DNA of 64,000 nucleotides from Peromyscus leucopus (taxonomy: Eukaryota > Chordata > Mammalia > Rodentia > Cricetidae): positions 148,115,596 to 148,179,595 of the forward strand of contig NC_051065.1 in the NCBI RefSeq assembly GCF_004664715.2. Reading direction: 5' to 3'. A program made the position numbers and the translations under genes. Position 1 is the stretch's first letter. Each line of letters starts with the position of its first letter. This document shows, one piece after another, positions 12,551 to 24,690 of the stretch. The notes beneath the pieces are model-generated. The model worked only from the letters and a program-made list of their open reading frames with translations. It did not search any database and was not told where the DNA came from.

Positions 12551-14047
12551 TGGGGGTGCTGGGCATACGGATCAGCTGGCATGGTGCTTGCCTTGCCTTA
12601 GCACCCATGAAGTTCTGGGTTTGAGCCCCAGCATAGCATAAACCAGGTACGTAGGAGTGTGTCTACAACCTCAGAACTCTGAAAGTGGAGGCAGGAAGAT
12701 CAGAAGTTCAAAGTCATCCTTGACTAAATAATGAATTCAAGGCCAGCCTTGGTTACATGAAAACTTTTCTGGGGGAAAAAAAAGAAGAAGAAGAAAAACA
12801 ACAATAACAAATAAGTAACCAGAAAGTTGGGTCTGGGGAGACAGTTTAGTCCATGAAGACATTACCCTATTTACAAGCACGAAGACCTAGTTAAGCTGCC
12901 AGGTACTACATGTACACCTGTAACCCGATATTGTGGGGTACAGACCAGCAGACCCCTGGGACTCACTGGCCAGCCAGTCTGGGTAAATTGGTGAATTCTA
13001 GGTCGATGAGACCTTATCTGAATAAACAAAGTAGACAGCTCCTGAGGAACGACATGGCGCACACACAGTATCGGAACTGGAATGAGGACTGGGAAACATC
13101 CTCCCAAAGGGAGGGGTGGAATAGAATCCAGACTTCTGCACATGTTGACATTTATATCAGGTGGGTCTGAGGTAGAAAGGATTACCGTGACTCTCACATG
13201 TCCCTTTTTGCTTCTAGGTTTCTTTCTTAACACACAGAATCCTTCCCGAGACGGCTCTTGCCTACAGAAGTACCTCTACTTTAACTTGTCTGCTATCAAA
13301 GAGAAGGGAACGTTGACCATGGCCCGGCTGACTCTAGACTTGGGGCCCAGGTCCTACTACAACCTGGGGCCAGAAGTGGAGGTGGCTCTGTCTGTGGCTG
13401 AGGGGCCTGGTGTGTGGGGACGATCCCTCCCGAAGCCAGGCAGAAGGCTTGCACTGCAGTCTGTCCCAGGACCTCAGGGTCCTCTTCATTTCAACCTGCA
13501 GGATGTGGTTAAGGACTGGAACGGCAACCGACTGAAGAATTTGGGCTTGTACTTAGAGATTCTGGCCAAAGGGGACAGGCACTCTGGGGTAAATTTCCAG
13601 GTCGAGAACACCTGTGACCGGCTGCTGCGTTCTCTTCGTGCCTCTCTGCTGGTGGTGACCCTCAATCCCGATCATTGTCCCTCTTCTTCCAGAAAAAGGA
13701 GGGCAGCCATCCCCGTCCCCAAGGGTTCTTGTAGGAATCCCTGCCATCGTCATCAGCTGTTCATCAACTTCCGGGACCTGGGTTGGCACAAGTGGATCAT
13801 TGCCCCCAAGGGGTTCATGGCAAATTACTGTCATGGAGATTGTCCCTTCTCAATGACCACATATTTGAATAGTTCCAATTATGCTTTCATGCAGGCGCTG
13901 ATGCATGCGGTTGACCCCAAGGTCCCCAAGGCTGTCTGTATCCCCACCAAGCTGTCTCCCATTTCCATGCTCTATCAAGATAATGATGAGACAGTCATCC
14001 TCCGACACTATGAAGACATGGTGGTGGATGAATGTGGGTGTGGGTAG
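7970..14047 (+). CDS. GDF3: GDF3, growth differentiation factor 3 (complete, 2 coding exons)
   Basis: Joined exons 7970-8240 and 13218-14047 give 1101 nt, 366 aa plus stop, the same length as mouse GDF3. It is a secreted TGF-beta/BMP-family ligand that acts in early embryo and pluripotent cells through activin-type receptors and can inhibit BMPs (family knowledge). Residues 1-20 form a hydrophobic signal peptide and 21-252 the prodomain, with an N-glycosylation motif NLS at N113. The furin site is R249-K-R-R252, leaving a 114-residue mature chain. The mature part has the cystine-knot cysteines C266, C295, C299, C331, C363 and C365, the [11 protein letters not shown] motif (279-289) and the C-terminal CGCG. 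The usual CC pair is VC at 330-331, so the cysteine that normally links the two subunits is absent, as in other GDF3. An in-frame ATG-less extension runs upstream, but the chosen ATG has a good context (CCGCCATGC) and opens the signal peptide. Confidence 0.97.
10950..11130 (+). mobile_element. Diverged L1 fragment (L1M-type 3' region)
   Basis: TCTGGCCTCTTTCACTCAG, then GTAGTTCATCC and TAGTATTTCATTCA, follow the order of the 3' untranslated region of old mammalian L1 elements. It is short and truncated. Confidence 0.5.
11881..11965. repeat. (TTTC)n tract
   Basis: A CTTT tetranucleotide repeat after a partial minus-strand B1 head. It lies inside the GDF3 intron. Confidence 0.85.
12298..12384. 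repeat. Compound (GT)n(GA)n microsatellite
   Basis: About 17 GT units are followed directly by about 26 GA units. A second GT tract stands at 12511-12549, after a B1. All lie in the GDF3 intron. Confidence 0.9.
13218..14047 (+). CDS. GDF3: GDF3 coding exon 2
   Basis: The acceptor is a pyrimidine tract followed by CTTCTAG ending at 13217. The exon encodes the rest of the prodomain, the RKRR processing site (bases 13691-13702) and the whole mature ligand, and ends in TAG at 14045-14047. Confidence 0.97.
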
Positions 14048-14090
14048 AGTGTCGGTAATAGGATAGGAATGTTCTCAGGGTAAATCCTTT

Positions 14091-14096
14091 AATAAA
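14091..14096 (+). terminator. GDF3: GDF3 polyadenylation signal
   Basis: A canonical AATAAA lies 44 bases after the GDF3 stop codon, which implies a very short 3' UTR. A B1 SINE follows from about 14277. Confidence 0.75.
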
Positions 14097-16834
14097 ACTA
14101 CCATTCTGGTTCATGACCTTTTGAATCTGACATGTCCATCATCATGTTTAATAGCTTCATAAGTACATGTATTTGTGTACTTACCGTGGATCCCTGGTGA
14201 CCTTAGCAAATTTGTGTTCTAACATACTCTAACATGCTAGACTTTTTGTTCCAGGTCTTATTTATTTATTTATTTATTTTGGTTTTTCGAGACGGTTTCT
14301 CTGTGTAGCTTTGGAGCCTGGCCTGAAACTCACTCTGTAGCCCAGGCTGGCCTCGAACACACAGAGATCCTCCTGCCTCTGCCTCCTGGGTACTGGGATT
14401 AAAGGCGTGCGCCACCAGCGCCCAGCCTCTCCTGGCTTTGAACTCTGCAGGCCTCCTGCCTCTACCTCCTCCAGAATTACAGTGGTGGCAATCAGGACCA
14501 AATAATTTTTTTTTATTGAGACAAGGTCTCACAATTTAGCTATGACTTACCCTGAACTTACTACATAGACTGAGGTAGCCTCAAACTAACAGATAGCTAC
14601 CTGGATGTAGATCAGTTTATTCTGTAACTCACTGTGTAAACTAGGCTGTGCTGTAACTCAACAGAGACTGGCCTGCCTCTGCTTCCTTAGTGCTGTGATT
14701 AAAGGCGTGCGCCATACCGTATACCGTACCATATAAATACGGTGTATACATGCATACACACATACATATATAAAAATTATGTACCCGTAATATTTTGAAA
14801 TTATTTGAGAAAATAATTTCAAAAATATCAAGAAAAATAATGTAGAAAAACTCATAATTTTTAAAAATATTTATTTATTCATTTTTATTTATAAATGTGA
14901 GCCTGTGTGAGCCGAGAGCACCATGCACATGTAGGAGCCCCCTGGTGGCCAGAAGAGGGAGTCAGATGCAAAGTTACAGGTAATGAGGAGTCGCCATGTG
15001 GATTCTGGGATCTAAGTGGGTCTCCTGAAAGAGCAGTAAGTGCTCTTAACTGCTCAGTCATTTCTTTTTCTTTATTATTTATTTATTTACATATTTATTT
15101 ATTCATTCATTCATTTATTATTATGTATACAGGGTTCTGTCTGCATGTATACCTGCAGGCCAGAAGAGGGCACCAGATCTCATTACAGATGGTTGTGAGC
15201 CACCATGTGGGTGCTGGGATTGAACTCAGGACCTCTGGAAGAGCAGCCAGTGCTCTTAACTGCTGAGCCATCTCTCCAGCCCCGCCCAGCCATTTCTTTA
15301 GCCCCAGATCTTTCCTTTGATCTTGTCACTTAGATTACCTGCTTCCTTCACTAGTATATCACAGACTTTCCCCATATTTTGTTTTGTCTCCTTGAGACAG
15401 AGACTCAAGACCCTTTGTAGTGAGGATAGTCTTGAACTTCAGGCCCTCCAGCGTTCACCTCTCTGGTGCTGGGCTTGTAGGTGTGTGCCACCACACCCAG
15501 AGGTTCTTTTGTTTTGGTTTTCTTCAGACAGGCTTTTGCCCTGTAGCCCAAACCGGCCTCCAAGTTCGGAATGCTGTTTTTTTTGTATGTTTGTTTTTTT
15601 GTTTTTGTTTGTTTGTTTGTTTGTTTGTTTTTCTAGACAGGGTTTCTCTGTGTAGCTTTGCGCCTTTTTGGAACTCACTCTAGCCCAGACTGGCCTATGA
15701 ACTCACAGAGATCCACCTGGCTCTGCCTTCCCAGTGCTGGGATTAAAGGCATGTGCCACCACTGCCCGGCTTTTTCTATCTTTTTTGAGACAAGAGTCTC
15801 ATTTATCCCAGGTTAGCTTAAATGTACCTGAAGTGACCCTGGAAGGGATGACCTTGGACTTCTAACAGTCCTATTGGAATGTTGCAGCTATTGGCATGTC
15901 CCGCCATCCCGGGCTTGTGTTTATGTGGCCCTGGGGTCTATGCCAAGCAAGTGCTCTACCAACTGAGCTACAGCGTCAGTCCTCTTTGCGGGTTTTGGGT
16001 TTTGAGACAGTATCTTATGTATTTTACTGACCTTGAACCCTTGAACCTTTGGACTCTGGAGAGCTAATATTGCAGAGTCAATCGCCACACCTGGCTTTGG
16101 TTTTTGTTGTTGTTTTGGGTTTTGTTTTGTTTTGAGACAGGATCTCACTAGGTAGCCCTGCCTGGCCTGGAACTTTTTGTGTGGACCAGGCTGGTCTCCA
16201 GCTCACAGAGCTCCATCCACCTCTGCCTCCCCGGTGCTGAAATTAAAGCCATGCACCACACCACATACTGCCATACCTCCCGCAACTTTTTTTTTTTGTT
16301 TGTGTTTTTGTTTTTTCCTGAGACAGGGATTCTCTATGTATCCCTGGCTGTTCTGGAACTCGCTTTGTAGACCAGGCTGGCTTCAAGGTGATGGCCACTT
16401 TTTTGTACAGGGTCTTATAGTGTAGTGCAGCTTAGAATAGAACTCAGATAGATATGTAAACCAGATTGGCCTCAAACTTAGAGTGATCCTCCTGCCTCTG
16501 CCTCTAGAATGTGAGTGCTGGGATAACAGACATGTGCCACCAGGGAGGGTTCATTTATTTATTTGTTGGTTTGTTTGTTTACTTATTTATTTTGCAGTTG
16601 TGCTGAGGTTGAAACCCAGGGCCTTAACAATCAAGCAAAGACTATTAATGCACTGTGTCCTAAGACCTGGGATAATTTTTTTAACTTCAGGTGTGTGCCT
16701 AAAACTCAGTTGATCAAAATTCTTGGGGCTGTCTTAATAAATTTACTTTAACTGAATTATTACAGCGAGACCTTGTTAGTGTGTTTAAATGGATATTGGA
16801 TCACGTGTCCATGTGTTTAATACTTTCCTATTCT

Positions 16835-17495
16835 AATAATCCTTAGCTGTCAGCTTGACACCAGGAGTCTCAATTAGGAAACTGTCTCAGTCAGATTGGC
16901 CTGAGGGTATGTCTGTGGGACATTTTATTGATGGTTGATCGATATGCAAAGGCCCAGCCCACTCTGGGTGGTAATAACCCTGGGCAAGTGGGGTGGCCCT
17001 GGGCTGTATAAAAAAGCAGACTGAGGGGTTGGAGAGATGGCTCAGTGGTTAAGAGCACAGGCTGCTCCTGTAGAGAACCAGAGTTCAGTTCCTAGCACAC
17101 ACACCAGGTAGTTCACAGCTGCCTGTACTCTAGCTCCAGGGAATCTGACATCGCACATGCACATGCACACACACACACACATGCGCACACACACACACAC
17201 ACACACACACGTATGCACGCACATACGCATGCACGCACGCGCACGCACACACACACGAAACTAAAAATAAAATAAAAGCAAGCAGGCTGAGCAGGCCAGT
17301 CACCAACACTCATTGCTCCATGGTCTCGGCTTCAGCTTCTGCTCCAGGGTCCTCCCTTGAGTTCCTGCTCTGACTTTCCTTGGTGATGAATTGTTCCCTG
17401 GAAGCGCAAGATGAAATAAACTCTTTCTTCCCAAGTTTTTTTTTTGCCGGAGTGTTTGCCACAGCAACAGAACACCTTTCAATAAAAGTTATTGA
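16835..17495 (+). mobile_element. Rodent URR1-like repeat interrupted by a B2
   Basis: The left half (GGCCCAGCCCACTCTGGGTGG, then GGGCTGTATAAAAAAGCAG) and right half (GGCTGAGCAGGCCAGTCACC ... TGAAATAAACTCTTTCTTCCC) read as one common rodent interspersed repeat. The B2 at 17026-17279 splits them. A sister copy is at 27760-28120. The family name is from memory and uncertain; no coding capacity is visible. Confidence 0.55.
17026..17279 (+). repeat. B2 SINE with CA-rich tail and 12-bp target-site duplication
   Basis: It starts GGTTGGAGAGATGGCTCAG and ends in a long CA/CG-alternating tail (about 17159-17256) and AATAAAATAAA. The flanks AAGCAGACTGAG (17014-17025) and AAGCAGGCTGAG (17280-17291) are a duplication with one mismatch, which fixes both ends. 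Confidence 0.85.
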
Positions 17496-18282
17496 AAGAC
17501 AGGCTGGAGAGACGGCTCAGCAGTCATGAGTGACTACTGCTAAATCCTGAGGTCCAGAGTTCAGATCCCAGCTCCCATGTAACAAGCTTGGTGTCCTGCA
17601 AATTCCTCTAATCCTGGCTCTGAGGGATCCTACACCCTCGTCTGGCCTCCACACAAGAGAAGGTGTGTGTGTGCATCACCTACCCCCCGCCACACACACA
17701 GTCTTTTTACACACCGTTAATCTCAGCACTTGGGAGACGGGCAGGTGGATCTCTGTCTGAGTTGGGGACCAAGTGGCCTACTTAGAGAGTTAGAGTTCGA
17801 AGACAGCCAGGACCACATAAAAAGACCTTGTTTCCAAAAGAAGAAAGAGAAAGAAAAGAATAAGAAGAAAAGTAAAAACCTTGTTGAAAGGATAATGGTT
17901 CCCCCCACACCAGCCCCCGCCCCAACCCCCGCCCCGAACTGTTGTTGGTTGGTACGTTCTGCTCCTGGATTCTTTGTATTAGCTCCCAGGACATCATGAG
18001 CCAGGTGCGGTAGTATACCTCCGCCTCCAGCCCCTATAATTCTAGCACTTGGGAAGTAGAGGCAGGAGGACTGAGAGCTCATAGAAAGTTCCAGGCTAGC
18101 CTGAGCTACACAAGACTGAGAAAAAAAACAAACAACAACAACATAAAAATCTAAATTAGTGAGCTGACTCATTGGGAAGAGGTGGTTGTAACTGAGCCTA
18201 AGGACTTGTTGAGTTCCCAGAATCCAGTACTGGAAGAAGAGAACTCACTCCCCAAAACTGTCTCTGACTCCTCGTGGGCACT

Positions 18283-18284
18283 GT

Positions 18285-18315
<31 letters not shown>
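18283..18315. repeat. (GT)n microsatellite
   Basis: About 16 GT units in a degenerate B2-like context. Confidence 0.85.
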
Positions 18316-18317
<2 letters not shown>

Positions 18318-19647
18318 ACCTGTGAGTCCTCTCCTGCCACCATATGGGCCCTTGGGATAGAATTCAGGTCTGGTCTTTGGGTTTGGTGGCAAATGCCTTT
18401 ACCCACTCATGCATCTTGCTGGTCATCTTTTAAAATTTTAATTAAGAAATATTTATTATTTATTTATTTTATGTTACGTGTGTTTCAGTGTTTGCCTGCC
18501 TCTGCCTCCGTAGTGCTGGGATTAAAGGCGTGCGCCACCACTGCCCGGCTAGTGAGTTGGTTTTAAACAAAATGTGTAGTATTTTATTGAACATTTTATT
18601 AATATGTTAAAAAAGACAATGATGTAGTACTTGGACAAATGCTCCTGGTACTGCCTAGCAGTCCACCTGCGGCTTCACTACATTGTATCCAAACAGGTAC
18701 TTCCGAAACTCTTCTTTTTGAGACAGGGTTTCTCTGTGTAGCCCTAGCTATCCTGGAACTCATCATGTAGACCAGGCTGGTCTTGAACTCACAGAAATCC
18801 ACCTGTCTCTGCCTCCTGAGTTGCTGGGATTAAAGTCAGATGCCGCCATCGCCTGGGATCCCTATTTTTATTTTTAATAAGGAATGGGACATTAATGATT
18901 GTTCAAGAGTTTTCTTCTTATTTTATTTATTATTTTTTTGAGACAGGGTCTCATGTAGCCCAGGCTGATCTTACATTCACCATGAAGCCCAAGGATGACC
19001 TTGGCCTTCCTGCCTCCATGCCCGATTGTTGCAATTACAGGCTTGCAGCACCACAGCTGCCTGGACCTTTATTTCCTCGTCGTTTTATTCTCCACTTAGA
19101 ACAGTGTTGAGCACTTCCTCTACTTTCAAGCACACACATGCTTGACTACGAGCAGAGAAACCGGAGCAGGTGTCTGCAAAGATCTGACCCTGGTGTGTTG
19201 GCTCTCAACAGTGGCCAGTGATACACAACCCAGATGATGCATCCACATAGAGAGTTTTTTATAATAGGGAGACAAAAAGAAGATAGGAAAAAGAGGGGAG
19301 GGTGGTGTCGAGGGGTGCACACCTCGTGGGAGTGGAGGAAGAGAGAGAAAGGGGCAGAGTTTTTCCTTAAGAAGAGATTTTTACATCAGGACACAGCATG
19401 GCGCCAAGGAGCGGGATCAGACTATTAACATCCTCTCCTTGACTCTGTTGGCCAGGCTTCTCTGAGCTCCCCCCCCCCACTCCACGTAGCTGGTCTCCGG
19501 AGTCACTCCCACTGGGTCTCAGCGACCTTGAATTTCCCCTCTCTGACCTTCAGAGCACTGGACAGGAATTTGGCTGCAGTATTGGGCAGAATTGGGATCC
19601 TGTGTCTGATTCTGGCAAACATTCTACTGGATTTGGCCAGATTGCCC

Positions 19648-20031
19648 TGTTATGCCAGGACCACGGGGACCCCCAAAAGACCACCATGGAGACCGAACCC
19701 CATATGTGAAAGTAAAGAGTGTTTCAAGCTGGGAGCTTGGGCCCTCTGTCCGACACAGCGGTGAGAGGCAGGGCAGGGTGGGGTTTTTATCATAGCAGAG
19801 GTTGGGGTGAGGGGATGTCCAGGGTTCAGGACCCTGATTGGCTGACATTTGTCTAGGGGTATAGAGAATTTTGGAATGTCAGGTTAGATTCAGGCCCTCC
19901 CTGGGTGGGGTCAGGTTATGGCTTTTCCTGGGTCTGGGTGTTGCCTGCCAGTAAGCCTGTTACAGAAGCTGTGTCTGGGCCTCTAAGCCTGTCATGGCAC
20001 CTGTGTGGTCAAGCTGTTTTGGGTCCTCACA
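19648..20031 (-). mobile_element. Solo LTR (family B, copy 1), clean ends
   Basis: On the minus strand it starts TGTGAGGACC and ends GGCATAACA. A 4-bp duplication, GCCC, flanks it at 19644-19647 and 20032-20035. It contains the signals GATAAAAACCCC and CTCTTTACTTTC. The same sequence, in the opposite orientation, makes up 46482-46928. A 4-bp duplication and TG...CA ends fit a gammaretrovirus-like (class I) provirus reduced by LTR-LTR recombination. Confidence 0.8.
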
Positions 20032-20106
20032 GCCCCACCCTCCTTATCTGACCACCCAGGATGTCTCGGAGCCTCCTCATTCCCTCTCTTAGATGTCAGG
20101 GGGTCT

Positions 20107-20485
20107 TGTAACAGGCCCCCAGATCTTAGCACAACTGACTCCATGATGGAGGTGCCATTCAGGCCATAAAACTCAGCACGTAGACAGCATCATCAGCCAA
20201 AACTAGAACAAAGAGCTAATCCATCAAAGTCCATAGTTCTTGGAAAGTCTCTAGCTGTATTAACCTTGCTTTTTGGCTTCTTTATTTCCACTTTCAGCTA
20301 ACTGTTCTTGTTAACTTAAGTATGTCAATTCAGAACACGATTTTGTGCTTAAAACCTCACCCTGAAAGGCTCGGGCTTACACTGGGATCCTAAACACCCA
20401 GTATTGTCCACAGCTGGCTAATGAAGACTTTCTATTGGCTTAAACCCATGTCTGAGCCGTCTTCTCTGGTGGATACCCCACAACA
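20107..20485 (+). mobile_element. LTR-like element (family C, copy 1)
   Basis: It starts TGTAACAGGCCCCCAG and ends near GGATACCCCACAACA. Its first 100 bases match 35562-35665 closely (CTTAGCACAACTGAC, CCATGATGGA). It lies only 75 bp beyond the family B LTR. Ends are approximate and no internal region is present. Confidence 0.55.
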
Positions 20486-23077
20486 ATGTCTTATCACCCT
20501 GATTTGCTTCAGGGTGAATCCTGTTTGGGACTTGACTTGTAGCTCAGTGATATGGAGCATGCATGAAGGCCTGGGTTCAATTTCTGCACCAAAATCTTGT
20601 CTTTGTACTCTTACCATGCTCTGACTCTCCATCTCCCTGCTCCTTGGCACTTCAGGCTTTCACATTCACTTCCCCTTGTATTTACAATTATGCCATGTTG
20701 GAGAGACGGCTCAGGAGTTAAGAGCACTGGCTGCTCTTCCGGAGGTCCTGAGTTCATTCAATTCCCAGCAACCACACAGTGGCTCACAACCATCTGTAAT
20801 GAGATCTGGTGTCCTCTTCTGGCCTGTAGTTAAACATGCAGACAGAACACTGACTACATAATAAATAAATAAATCTTAAAAAAAAAATAAAGCAGAACTT
20901 TGTTCTAATTTTTTGTTTGTTTGTTTTCAGTTTTTTGAGACAGGGCGTCTCTGTGTAGCCCTGGCAATCCTGGATCTCACTCTGTAGACCAGGCTGGCCT
21001 CGAACTCACAGAGATCCATCTGGCTCTGCCTCCCGGCTTTGTTCTAGTTTTTAAGTTATTTATGCGTGTGTACGAGTGTGGGAGACGGAAGACAACTTTC
21101 AAGGGTCAGTCTCCTTCTACAAGTAACAAGCGTGTCTTGGGGACAGAACTCATGTCATCAGGCTTGGCTGCAAGTGCCTTCACCTGCTGAGCCCTTGCTT
21201 TGTTTTTGAGACAGGGTTTCATTTATCCCGGGCTGGCTTTGAAGTTGCTATGAATACGTAGCTAAGGATGATCTTGAATTTAGGATCCTTCTCCCTCCAC
21301 CTCCCAAGTACTGAGACTACAGGTGTTCAACTCGACTTCCTGTTTATAAGGTGCTATAGGAGAGCACCTAGGGCTTCATGTATCCTAGGCAACCACTCTA
21401 CCGATCGAGCTACATCCTTAACCCCAGATACAATTCGTTGTGAACAAAAAAAATTTATCACCTATAGTATTTTTCCCCCCTCAGTTTTTCAAGACAGGAT
21501 TTCTCTGTGTTGGGTTTAAAGAAGTGTGCCACCATGCCTGGCCACCCCTAGTTTTTAACCGTTGCCACATTTCAATACAATTTGTCATTCTGAGAAAGAG
21601 CACAGAGAACTACTGTTAAGAATAATTGCCTTAGCAGAGCAGTGGTGGTGCATATCTTTCATCCAGCACTCAGGAGGCAGAGGCAGGCGGATCTCTGTGA
21701 GTTTGAGGCCAGCCTGGGCTACCAAGTGAGCTCCAGGACAGCTAGAGCTACACAGAGAAACCTTGTCTCTGAGAGTGGGGAAGAATAATTGCTGTAGGGG
21801 CTGAAGAGATGACTCAGTGGTTAAGAGCACAGGCTGCTCTTCCAGAGGACATGAGTTCAATTCCCAGCAACCACATGGTGGTTCACAACCATCTATAGTG
21901 GGATCTGATGCCCTCTTGTGGCATAAAGTAGTACATACAGATAGAGCACACCGTACATAAAATAAATAAATCTTTTTAAAAATGAATAATTGATTTGGAC
22001 TGGTCTTGGTGTACACCATCAATCCCAGCAGTCATGAGGTAGAGGCAGATGGATCTCTGTGTCTGTGAGGGGGGATCAGGTCCCCTGGAACTGGAGTTAT
22101 GGACAGCTGTGGTGCTGGGAATTGAACCTGGGTACTCTGGAAGAGCAACCAGTGCTCTTAACCACTAAGCCATCTCTCCAGCCCTATTCTTAACTCTTAA
22201 AAAGTAAATAATAAGCCAGGCAGAGTAGCTCACACCTATAATCCCAACCACTAGAGAGTTGAGACAGGAGGATCACTATGAATTCAAGGCCAGCCTGATC
22301 TACATAATGAGACCCTTAAAAGTCAGAAAGTAGGGCTGATAAGGTGCTCAGTGAGAAAGGTACTTGCCACCAAGGTGATGACCTGAGTTTGGTCCCTGGG
22401 TGCCACAAGATGGAAGGAGAGACCCCTGCACGTTGTTCTCTGCCCTCGACAGGGATGCCCTGACACGCACTTGTGTACCTGCACACACACATGTACACAT
22501 AAATTAAAAAATGTAATAACTTTAAAAAAAAGATTTGTGTTGTTCTTTTTTTTTGTTGATTTTTTTTTTGGGGGGGGGGACGGACGCAGCATCTCTCTAC
22601 ATAGCCCTGGCTGTCTTGGAACTCACTATGTAGGCCAAGCTGGCCTCCAACTCACAGAGATCCTCCTGCCTCTGTGTTATGAGCATAGTTAAAACATGCC
22701 TTTTAGACATGAAAAATAGCTTAGTCAGGAACCCCACTACACCCAAGGCTGCACCTGATAACCCAGTGACATCACTTACTTGAGATAACCAGACACAGGA
22801 CTTGAACTCCACCCATGACATCCACTTGGTACTTCCTAAGCAGAGACCAAGAGCAAACAATGCAGTGTTCTGCACATCTTCAGGATTACTGGAGACTCTG
22901 AGGAGACATCACTTTGATCTGCCTTGGGGCTGGAGAGTCTCCACCAGGATCCTGACTCCCAAATGAGAGGCTTCTGTTAGAGACTGGACCTGACAGGTGA
23001 GTGAGTAGCCTTGGGGAGATAGGCTTAGGACCATAGTTAGGAATTTAGAGTGTCAACCTAGTGTGTTGGCCCTCAGC

Positions 23078-23079
<2 letters not shown>

Positions 23080-23122
<43 letters not shown>
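23080..23122. repeat. (ATA)n trinucleotide repeat
   Basis: About 14 AAT units. Confidence 0.9.
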
Positions 23123-23124
<2 letters not shown>

Positions 23125-24537
23125 CAACCAACTACACATACCTACCTTCTTGCTTGTGACACTCTGCTTCCCTAGTGCTGGGATTAAAGACATATGCCCC
23201 CATGCCTGACTTAAACATATCTTAAAATCAAAAAGTATTAATAACATAGTGAACAATATGGACACTTCTGACTCCTTAAGGGCCAATTGTCCAAAGACTC
23301 CCAGAGAAATAATAATCATTTAGTAATCATAAGCCACTGTGGAAGGGTGACTATTACAACTACCACAGGAACAGAGACCAAGTGAACAACAGGAGGAGAA
23401 ACTGGGCTTGATAACGGGCATGGGGGCGTGGGAATCCTTACAGAGGAAGATGTGGGGCGGCCAGTAAAGGGCGCCACCTAGTGAAAAGCCGGAGCAAAGG
23501 CAGGACACAGAAGAACCTGGATTTCCAGCGATGTATGTACCGGGTCTTGGTGCAGCCAATTGTATTGTGTTTCTGCCCTCTGCTGGCTAAAATAAGGATG
23601 ATCAAGCTGGACACAGCTGTTAGGGAGGCTGCCATAGGAGGCGGCAGGGCTGGCTGCCTGTGTACTGACTGGAGTTTGAGGCCAGTATGGGAAACAAAGA
23701 GAACTAATCTCAAAAACAAAAACACCAAAAGGATTCCACAAACAAAAATAAAACAAACAAGAAAAAAATTCAAACCCCAGACTCCTCTCACACAAACAAC
23801 AAACAATAACAACCAAACCCATTATGGTATTCCAGGTCTCTGGAATTCCTCCTAGGCTTGCAGTAAACAGTTCCCCAGAAAGGTGGGTGATCTGGTGAGA
23901 TTTGGGTTTTTAGGTATCGTCTGCCTAGGAAAGATGAGTTTTACTCACTGGTCATTTTCTGAAGACTGTCGTTTGAAAACAGGTGAACCTATGTGTCTTC
24001 TATTTCAAGTTGTTTGTTTTTACAAGGTTGTGACTGTGTAAGCCCCAACACACACATGCTCCTGATGCCTCCAATGTCGCTGGGTGTATTTCTGTAGTGA
24101 GGGGCATCCCACCTGGATTGGGGGTCCTGTATAAGCAGGCATAAGCTTGCACACAGATTGTTTGGACCATATTGTTCTAGACCGAAGCAACCTATTGCCA
24201 AATTTGAAATTCTGGGACTTTGCTTGTTTGGAGATAGTCTCATGTAGCTCCGACAAAGCCAGGGCTTTGTGCTCAACAGGCAAGTGTTCTACCTACGGAG
24301 CCACATTCCCAGGCCCTTGACATTGTAATAGAAGCAGAGGTGGGGGCTGGAGCATTTGTTCAGTGCTTAAGAGCACCTCTTACAGAGGACCTGGGTTCAG
24401 TTCCCAGCAGGCACATGGTAACTCCAGTCTCAGGTTATCTTACGCCCTCTTCTGACCTCCTTGGGCACCAGGAAAAGCAGTGCATATATGCATGCAAGCA
24501 AAACACTCATACCCATAAGATAAAATAATCTAATGTA

Positions 24538-24644
24538 CATATAAGATTATTTATTATATATTATATATATCATATATTATATAGACATTATATTTTATAT
24601 ATTGCTATATCTAGATATAATATATAGACATATTGCATTAAGAT

Positions 24645-24676
<32 letters not shown>

Positions 24677-24690
24677 ATATATATATATAA
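24538..24690. repeat. AT-rich tract with TATA/ATAT runs
   Basis: Almost pure A/T with many self-complementary TATATA blocks. It probably grew from the tail of the B2 that ends near 24525. Confidence 0.8.

Larger units (their letters stand above)
8241..13217 (+). other. GDF3: GDF3 intron (4977 bp), SINE-filled
   Basis: Its edges are unique sequence; the middle is mostly repeats. Minus-strand B2 about 8590-8760. B1 copies about 8815-8930 (-), 8990-9140 (+), 9180-9275 (-), 9870-10015 (+), 10665-10770 (+), 11415-11555 (-), 11585-11720 (+) and 12390-12490 (+). B2 copies 10280-10480 (+), 10500-10640 (+) and 11968-12143 (-). Low-complexity tracts are TTTTC at 9560-9617, TTTC at 11885-11960, GT/GA at 12298-12384 and GT at 12511-12549. 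An old L1 fragment lies near 10950-11130. About 12850-13217 is largely free of recognisable repeats. No additional exon is evident. Confidence 0.7.
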
